A stretch of DNA of 64,000 nucleotides from DATBLE01 sp046732255 (GTDB lineage Bacteria > Actinomycetota > Thermoleophilia > Gaiellales > Gaiellaceae), in assembly GCA_046732255.1 (NCBI GenBank), contig JBKPMR010000061.1, positions 1-64,000 of the forward strand, given 5' to 3'. The notes beneath the pieces were generated by a model that ran no database searches, was not told the origin of the DNA, and saw only the letters and a program-made list of their open reading frames with translations. The position numbers and the translations under genes were made by a program. Of this stretch, positions 59,672 through 64,000 are shown one piece after another; positions within the stretch are counted from its first letter, which is position 1, and every line of letters starts with the position of its first letter.

Positions 59672-60733
59672 GTGGTCGGACTCTCGATGCTGACCCTCGT
59701 TCCCGGGATCGTCGGCGGGTCGGAGACCTACGCGCGCGAGCTCTGCAAGGCGCTCGGTCGGGTCGGACGCCTCGAGTACCACGCGTTCGTCCCGACGATC
59801 GCCCCGGACGCAGGCGGCGGACTGCCGACCACCGTCGTCCGCGAGTATCGGGCCTCCCGCTCCATGCCGGGTCGCATCGTGGCGATGTCCCGCGCCGCGG
59901 CCGCCCCGGGCCGCCTGCGGCGCGCGCTCCGCACGTCAGAGCTCGACGCGATCCACTTCCCGCTGAGCGTGATGCTTCCGCCGCTCGATGCGCCCCCGGC
60001 CGCGACGACCGTCCTCGACGTCCAGCACGAGGTCTTCCCGGAGTTCTTCTCGCGCGCCGAGCTCACCTACCGGCGACGTGTCTACGGCTGGACAGTGAGG
60101 AGGAGCCGCATCGTGATCACGATCTCCGAGCACGCGCGCGCCGCGCTGATCGACCGCCTCCACCTCGATCCGGGACGCGTACGCGCGATTCACCTGGCGG
60201 TCGACCACGAGCGCTTCTCCCCGGATGGGCGGACCCGCGGGCCGTTCCTGCTCTATCCCGCGAACGCGTGGCAGCACAAGAATCACGCGCGCCTCTTCGA
60301 GGCCTTCACGGAGATACGCAGCGAGCGGCCGGAGCTTCGCCTCGTTCTCACCGGCGCGGGCCACGACCGCCTGACCCTCCCGGGCGGAGCGGAGTCGCGC
60401 GGCCACGTCAGCCTCGACGACCTCGTCGACCTGTACCGCAGCGCCGGCGCGCTCGTCTACCCGAGCCTGTACGAGGGCTTCGGGATCCCCTGCGTGGAGG
60501 CGATGGCCTGCGGCTGTCCGGTGGCCGCCTCGAACGTCGCGTCGCTCCCGGAGGTCTGCGGCGACGCGGCCGTCTACTTCGACCCCCTCGACGCCGAGTC
60601 GATCGCGGATGGGATCCGCGCCGTTCTCGACCGACCGCCTCCCGGAGGGCCGGAACGCGCGTCCCGTTTCACCTGGGAGCGCTGCGCCCGTGAGCACGAC
60701 GCGGTCTACGAGGAGCTGGCGGCGACCGCCTGA
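59672..60733 (+). CDS. GT4 family glycosyltransferase, mannosyltransferase-like
   Basis: The 353-residue GT-B enzyme has LSMLTLVPGIVGGSETYARE, TVLDVQHEVFPEFFSRAEL, ISEHARAALIDRLHLDPGRV, YPANAWQHKNHARLFEAF and SLYEGFGIPCVEAMACGCPVA. A GTG at 59672 begins the conserved first strand; no clear ribosome site or exact -10 box precedes it (TAACTC is the nearest). It overlaps the convergent dehydratase gene by 28 bp. Confidence 0.88.
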   Translation: MVGLSMLTLVPGIVGGSETYARELCKALGRVGRLEYHAFVPTIAPDAGGGLPTTVVREYRASRSMPGRIVAMSRAAAAPGRLRRALRTSELDAIHFPLSVMLPPLDAPPAATTVLDVQHEVFPEFFSRAELTYRRRVYGWTVRRSRIVITISEHARAALIDRLHLDPGRVRAIHLAVDHERFSPDGRTRGPFLLYPANAWQHKNHARLFEAFTEIRSERPELRLVLTGAGHDRLTLPGGAESRGHVSLDDLVDLYRSAGALVYPSLYEGFGIPCVEAMACGCPVAASNVASLPEVCGDAAVYFDPLDAESIADGIRAVLDRPPPGGPERASRFTWERCAREHDAVYEELAATA

Positions 60734-61698
60734 CCGCGGAGCCGGTCCAGGTCGGCGTCGACGAGCAGCCGCACGAGCCCGTCGAACTCGATCGTCGGCG
60801 CCCAGCCGAGCCTCGCGTGCGCCTTCGAGGAGTCGCCGACGAGATCGTGGAGCTCGGCCGCGCCGCGGCGCAGCGACTCGTCGATCTGGACGTACTCGCG
60901 CCAGTCGAGGCCGACGTGGGCAAACGCGAGCTCGACCAGCTCGCGGACGCTGTGCGGCACGCCGGTCGCGATCACGAAGTCCTCGGGCTCGTCCTGACGG
61001 AGCATGAGCGCCATCGCGCGCACGTAGTCGCCGGCGTAGCCCCAGTCGCGCCGGGCGTCGAGGTCGCCGAGCCAGAGCTCGCCTGCGAGCCCGAGCGAGA
61101 TCGACGCTGCCCCGTTCGCGATCTTCCGCGTGACGAAGTCGAGCGGCCGGCGCGGGGACTCGTGGTTGTAGAGGATCCCCGAGCAGGCGTAGAGGCCGTA
61201 GCGCCGCCGGTACGAGCGCACGATCAGGTGCCCGTACGCCTTGGCGACGCCGTACGGCGTCACCGGCAGGAGCGCCGTCTCCTCGGTCTGCGGCACCTCG
61301 CGCGGCTCGCCGAAGATCTCCGACGAGGAGGCCTGGTAGAAGCGGATCTCCGGGTCGACGTGCCGGATCGACTCGAGCAGTGCGGTGACGCCGACGGCGG
61401 CGAACTCGGCGGTCAAGACGGGCTGTTTCCACGACATCGGGACGAACGACGGCGAGGCGAGGTTGAAGACCTCCTGCGGACGCCGCTCGCGCAGCGCGTC
61501 GACGAGCGAGAGCTGGTCTAGGAGGTCGGCCTGGACGAGCTCGATCCGGTCGCGAATCGCGGCCAGGTTGTCGAACTGCTCGGAGGTCGCCCGCCTGACG
61601 ACCCCGACGACCTCGTAGCCCTCGTCGAGCAGGCGCTCCGCGAGCAACGATCCGTCCTGGCCGGCGATCCCGGTGATCAGCGCGCGGCGCGCAGCCAT
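60706..61698 (-). CDS. gmd: GDP-mannose 4,6-dehydratase-like enzyme
   Basis: The 330-residue extended SDR begins ARRALITGIAGQDGSLLAERL, the Gmd NAD(P) motif, and has YQASSSEIFGEPREVPQTE, the catalytic YGVAKAYGH (YxxxK) and GILYNHESPRR, typical of Gmd. It makes GDP-4-keto-6-deoxymannose, which the GDP-fucose-synthase-like enzyme at 63615 could use. The ATG at 61698 lies 9 nt after TATCGT (minus, 61708-61713). Relatives that make GDP-rhamnose are an alternative outcome. Confidence 0.88.
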   Translation of the reverse strand: MAARRALITGIAGQDGSLLAERLLDEGYEVVGVVRRATSEQFDNLAAIRDRIELVQADLLDQLSLVDALRERRPQEVFNLASPSFVPMSWKQPVLTAEFAAVGVTALLESIRHVDPEIRFYQASSSEIFGEPREVPQTEETALLPVTPYGVAKAYGHLIVRSYRRRYGLYACSGILYNHESPRRPLDFVTRKIANGAASISLGLAGELWLGDLDARRDWGYAGDYVRAMALMLRQDEPEDFVIATGVPHSVRELVELAFAHVGLDWREYVQIDESLRRGAAELHDLVGDSSKAHARLGWAPTIEFDGLVRLLVDADLDRLRGQAVAASSS

Positions 61699-61723
61699 CG
61701 GGCCTAGACGATAGCTTCCGCGC
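61699..61723. promoter_or_regulatory. Divergent leaderless promoters, gmd / methyltransferase
   Basis: TATCGT (minus, 61708-61713) lies 9 nt before gmd, and TAGCTT (plus, 61712-61717) lies 6 nt before the methyltransferase. The boxes overlap by two bases in a 25-bp gap. Confidence 0.6.
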
Positions 61724-62440
61724 ATGTCGCTGACCGAGGAGCTCCGCTCGGCTCCGCCGGGGCTGCACGGCCAGTCGGAGTTCTGGGGGCTCGCCTGGGA
61801 GGCGCTGGCGTTCATCGAGCGGACGGTGCAGCCGGGGATGGCGACGCTCGAGACGGGCGCCGGTGCGAGCACGATCGTCTTCGCCGCCCGAGGCGCCGAG
61901 CACGAGACGGTGACGCCGTCGCAGGAGGAAGCAGACCGCATCCTCGGCGAGTGCGAGCGTCGTGGGATCTCGACCGCGAACCTCACGTTCCGGATCGGAT
62001 CTTCGCCGGACGTCCTCCGCGGCTGGCGGGCGCGGCCCCTCGACCTGGTGCTGGTCGACGGCGCCCACGCCTTCCCCTATCCCACGCTCGACTGGTGGTA
62101 CCTGGCACCGCACCTCAAGGTCGGCGGGTTGATGCTGTTGGACGACGCCTATATGCCGCCCGTCACTGCGGTCGTCGACCACCTGCGGAACTCACCCGCC
62201 TGGCGGCTCGAAGAGCCGATCAGCTTCCGCACCGCGGTCGCGCGCAAGCTCGCCGACGAGGTCCCGGACGGCGAGTGGAAGGGCGAGCGCGTCGCCGGAC
62301 GGATGAACTTCCGCTACCTGCCGCCGCGCAGACGCGCCGTCGCCGCCGTCCGCCAACGGGTGTTCTCGACGCGACTGGGGCTGCGTGCGGTCGAGGTCGT
62401 ACGCCCGTACATCAGCCGTTCCGGCGGCGGAGCGGGCTAA
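61724..62440 (+). CDS. Class I SAM-dependent methyltransferase-like protein
   Basis: The 238-residue protein has ATLETGAGASTIVFAARGAE (SAM loop), PLDLVLVDGAHAFPYPTLDW and GGLMLLDDAYMPP, as in Methyltransf_24-like sugar or acyl methyltransferases. It opens the plus-strand operon with the SDR and the fucose synthase-like gene, so a deoxysugar or its glycoside is a reasonable target. The ATG lies 6 nt after TAGCTT. Confidence 0.8.
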   Translation: MSLTEELRSAPPGLHGQSEFWGLAWEALAFIERTVQPGMATLETGAGASTIVFAARGAEHETVTPSQEEADRILGECERRGISTANLTFRIGSSPDVLRGWRARPLDLVLVDGAHAFPYPTLDWWYLAPHLKVGGLMLLDDAYMPPVTAVVDHLRNSPAWRLEEPISFRTAVARKLADEVPDGEWKGERVAGRMNFRYLPPRRRAVAAVRQRVFSTRLGLRAVEVVRPYISRSGGGAG

Positions 62441-62454
62441 CCTAGGCGATCGGA

Positions 62455-63618
62455 ATGGCGCCCATCGACGCCGACGTCGCCTGGACAGAGCAGGCGCTCA
62501 CAAACCTGACCGCGGAGTTCGGAGACATCTACTCCGGACGGACGGTGCTCGTCACCGGTGCGGACGGCTTCATGGGCTCCCACCTGACCGACGCGCTCTG
62601 CCACCTGGACGCCGACGTCCATGCCTTCGTCCGCGCGACCTCGAGCGGCGCGCTCAACAACATCGGCCACCTGCGCTCCAAGCTCACCGTCCACTTCGCC
62701 GATCTCACCGACAAGACCTCCGTCGACTACCTGATCCGCGACCTGGACGGTACGAAGCCCTACGTCTTCCACCTCGGCGCGCAGGCCCACGTGGGCGAGT
62801 CGTGGCACCGGCCGTACGAGACGGTGACGGCGAACACGCTCGGCACGCTGAACCTGCTCCAGTCGATCGTCGACCACGGGCTCGAGATCGAGGTGTTCGA
62901 CACCGCGGGCACCTCCGAGGAGTACGGGAACGTGCGCGAGGCGGTCGCGCACCACCACGACTTCGACGAGGCCGGCGGGCTGATCCTGCACGAGCGCTCG
63001 CCGATCAACCCGAAGTCCGTGTACGCGACCTCGAAGGTCGCCGCCGACTTCCTGACCATGAACTACCACGACGCGTTCGGGCTCCCGGCCGTCGTCACCC
63101 GCATGTTCAACAACTACGGGCCGCGCCAGAACCCGCGGTACGTGACCGGGACGATCATCACCCAGGCGCTCGAGCGGCCCGAGATCGAGCTTGGCCAGCT
63201 CGAGCCGCTCCGCGACTTCTGCTTCTGCACCGACGGCGTCCGCGGGCACCTGACCGTTGCCGCAAAAGGCATTCCCGGCGACGTCTACGTCTACGGCCAG
63301 GGCGAGAACGTCTCGATGGCGGACTGGAGCGACCTGATCATCCGCACCGGCGAGGCACACGGCTTCTGGCCGGCGGGGCGGCGCGTGGTCAGCACGGAGG
63401 CCCGCTACCGACCGGGCGCGAGCGAGGTGATGGCGCTACGCGTCGGCTACGAGAAGCTCAACCGCGAGACCGGCTGGCACCCGAAGGTGAGCTGGGAGGA
63501 AGGGATCCTGCACACGATTCGCTGGTATGCCGAGAACAGGGAGCGCTGGATCGGCCGCGTCGACTGGAAGGTCCAGGTCGCGGAAAGTGCTTCGCACTTT
63601 CCGCGAGGAACAGCATGA
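62455..63618 (+). CDS. Sugar-nucleotide dehydratase/epimerase (extended SDR, GDP-mannose or dTDP-glucose dehydratase-like)
   Basis: The 387-residue SDR has an extra 27 residues before VLVTGADGFMGSHLTDAL, the segment FDTAGTSEEYGNVRE, catalytic YATSKVAADFL (YxxxK), RMFNNYGPRQNPRYVTGTII and a long C-terminal domain. NPRYVTGT is common in CDP-/GDP-sugar dehydratases. The exact substrate is not readable. TAACCT (62438-62443) lies 11 nt before the ATG. The last codons (VAESASHFPRGTA) are encoded by a perfect hairpin, and the stop overlaps the next ATG (ATGA). Confidence 0.87.
   Translation: MAPIDADVAWTEQALTNLTAEFGDIYSGRTVLVTGADGFMGSHLTDALCHLDADVHAFVRATSSGALNNIGHLRSKLTVHFADLTDKTSVDYLIRDLDGTKPYVFHLGAQAHVGESWHRPYETVTANTLGTLNLLQSIVDHGLEIEVFDTAGTSEEYGNVREAVAHHHDFDEAGGLILHERSPINPKSVYATSKVAADFLTMNYHDAFGLPAVVTRMFNNYGPRQNPRYVTGTIITQALERPEIELGQLEPLRDFCFCTDGVRGHLTVAAKGIPGDVYVYGQGENVSMADWSDLIIRTGEAHGFWPAGRRVVSTEARYRPGASEVMALRVGYEKLNRETGWHPKVSWEEGILHTIRWYAENRERWIGRVDWKVQVAESASHFPRGTA
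63580..63604. repeat. Perfect hairpin at the 3' end of the SDR gene
   Basis: GCGGAAAGTGC TTC GCACTTTCCGC is a perfect 11-bp stem with a 3-nt loop, within the last codons of the SDR and 10 nt before the next start. GAGGAA directly after it is the ribosome site for that gene, so the hairpin could tune its translation. Confidence 0.75.
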
Positions 63619-64000
63619 GAACCCTTGTCACCGGTGGGGGAGGCTTCCTCGGCAGCCATCTCGTCGAGCGGCTGCGGGAGCAGGGCGTCGATCCGTTCGT
63701 CGCGCGGCGCGCCGACTACGACCTCACGCGCTGGGAGAACGCCGAGCGGCTTTTCGCCGACGCGCGGCCCGAGCTCGTGTTCCACCTCGCAGCGGAGGTC
63801 GGAGGGATCGGCGCCAACCGTGCCAACCCGGGGCGCTACTGGTACGCGAACCTGCAGATGGGCGTCAACATGCTCGAGCTGTCCCGGATCCACGGCGTCG
63901 ACAAGCTCGTGATCGCAGGCACCGTGTGCGGCTACCCCAAGCTCGCGCCCGTTCCGTTCCGGGAGGACGACTTCTGGGACGGCTACCCGGAGGAGACGAA
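63615..64000 (+). CDS. GDP-L-fucose synthase-like SDR, partial (runs off the right edge)
   Basis: The visible 128 residues have MRTLVTGGGGFLGSHLVERL, the family motif FHLAAEVGGIGANRANPG, YANLQMGVNMLELSRIHGV and VCGYPKLAPVPFREDD. These match GDP-4-keto-6-deoxymannose epimerase/reductases. The ATG overlaps the SDR stop (ATGA), and GAGGAA precedes it. With the gmd-like gene at 60706 it would give GDP-L-fucose. The YxxxK motif lies beyond the window. Confidence 0.88.
   Translation, partial: MRTLVTGGGGFLGSHLVERLREQGVDPFVARRADYDLTRWENAERLFADARPELVFHLAAEVGGIGANRANPGRYWYANLQMGVNMLELSRIHGVDKLVIAGTVCGYPKLAPVPFREDDFWDGYPEET

Overview
The window is GC-rich (about 70%), densely coded DNA that looks like the chromosome of an actinobacterium, probably of the Thermoleophilia/Gaiellales type. 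The evidence is a fused FbiC for coenzyme F420, F420-dependent enzyme families, many GTG/TTG starts, stop/start overlaps of the NTGA type, and about twenty genes whose start codon lies only 6-11 nt after a TANNNT -10 box, as in leaderless transcripts. No rRNA, tRNA, CRISPR array, prophage or complete insertion sequence was seen. The lineage is an inference; there is no marker gene here that settles it.

Region 1 (1-15.6 kb) is catabolic. A minus-strand operon runs from a GntR/FCD regulator through a class III CoA-transferase and an HMG-CoA-lyase-like enzyme to hydantoinase/oxoprolinase subunits A and B (B runs off the left edge). Next come a coiled-coil protein, a MOSC protein, an ArsR-SRPBCC fusion with its own operator, a divergent pair (CoA-acylating semialdehyde dehydrogenase and omega-amino acid aminotransferase), a large GT-C-like membrane protein, a flavin-reductase-like split-barrel protein and a 2-hydroxyacid dehydrogenase.

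Region 2 (14.8-19.4 kb) carries two secreted repeat proteins (a beta-helix and a 29-residue alpha-repeat protein) around a duplication scar made of an amidase 3' fragment abutting a dehydrogenase 3' fragment; intact copies of both genes flank the region.

Region 3 (19.3-28.7 kb) is an F420 island: a Rv0121-type PPOX protein, fbiC, cofC, an Fgd-like LLM enzyme, cofE and cofD, with a macro-domain protein and a GAF/GGDEF protein placed between the two halves.

Region 4 (28.7-64 kb) is mainly a cell-surface polysaccharide locus: Wzt/Wzm ABC export genes (split apart by hemE-hemH and a VapBC module), a MraY/WecA-type sugar-phosphate transferase fused to a CapD/FlaA1-like N-terminal half, DegT aminotransferase, several SDR sugar-nucleotide enzymes (a GDP-mannose dehydratase-like protein and, at the right edge, a GDP-L-fucose synthase-like protein), two GT2 and six GT4 glycosyltransferases, two GT-C-like membrane proteins and six class I methyltransferases. 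A 10-kb minus-strand operon (59.4 to 49.0 kb) holds most of the glycosyltransferases, nearly all linked by short overlaps.

Three families of dispersed palindromic elements lie between genes: paired GGGGTCTGACCCC palindromes 92 bp apart, paired GTCTCAGAGAC palindromes 86-87 bp apart, and GGGGAAC/GTTCCCC hairpins at gene 3' ends. Perfect hairpins also occur inside coding sequence.
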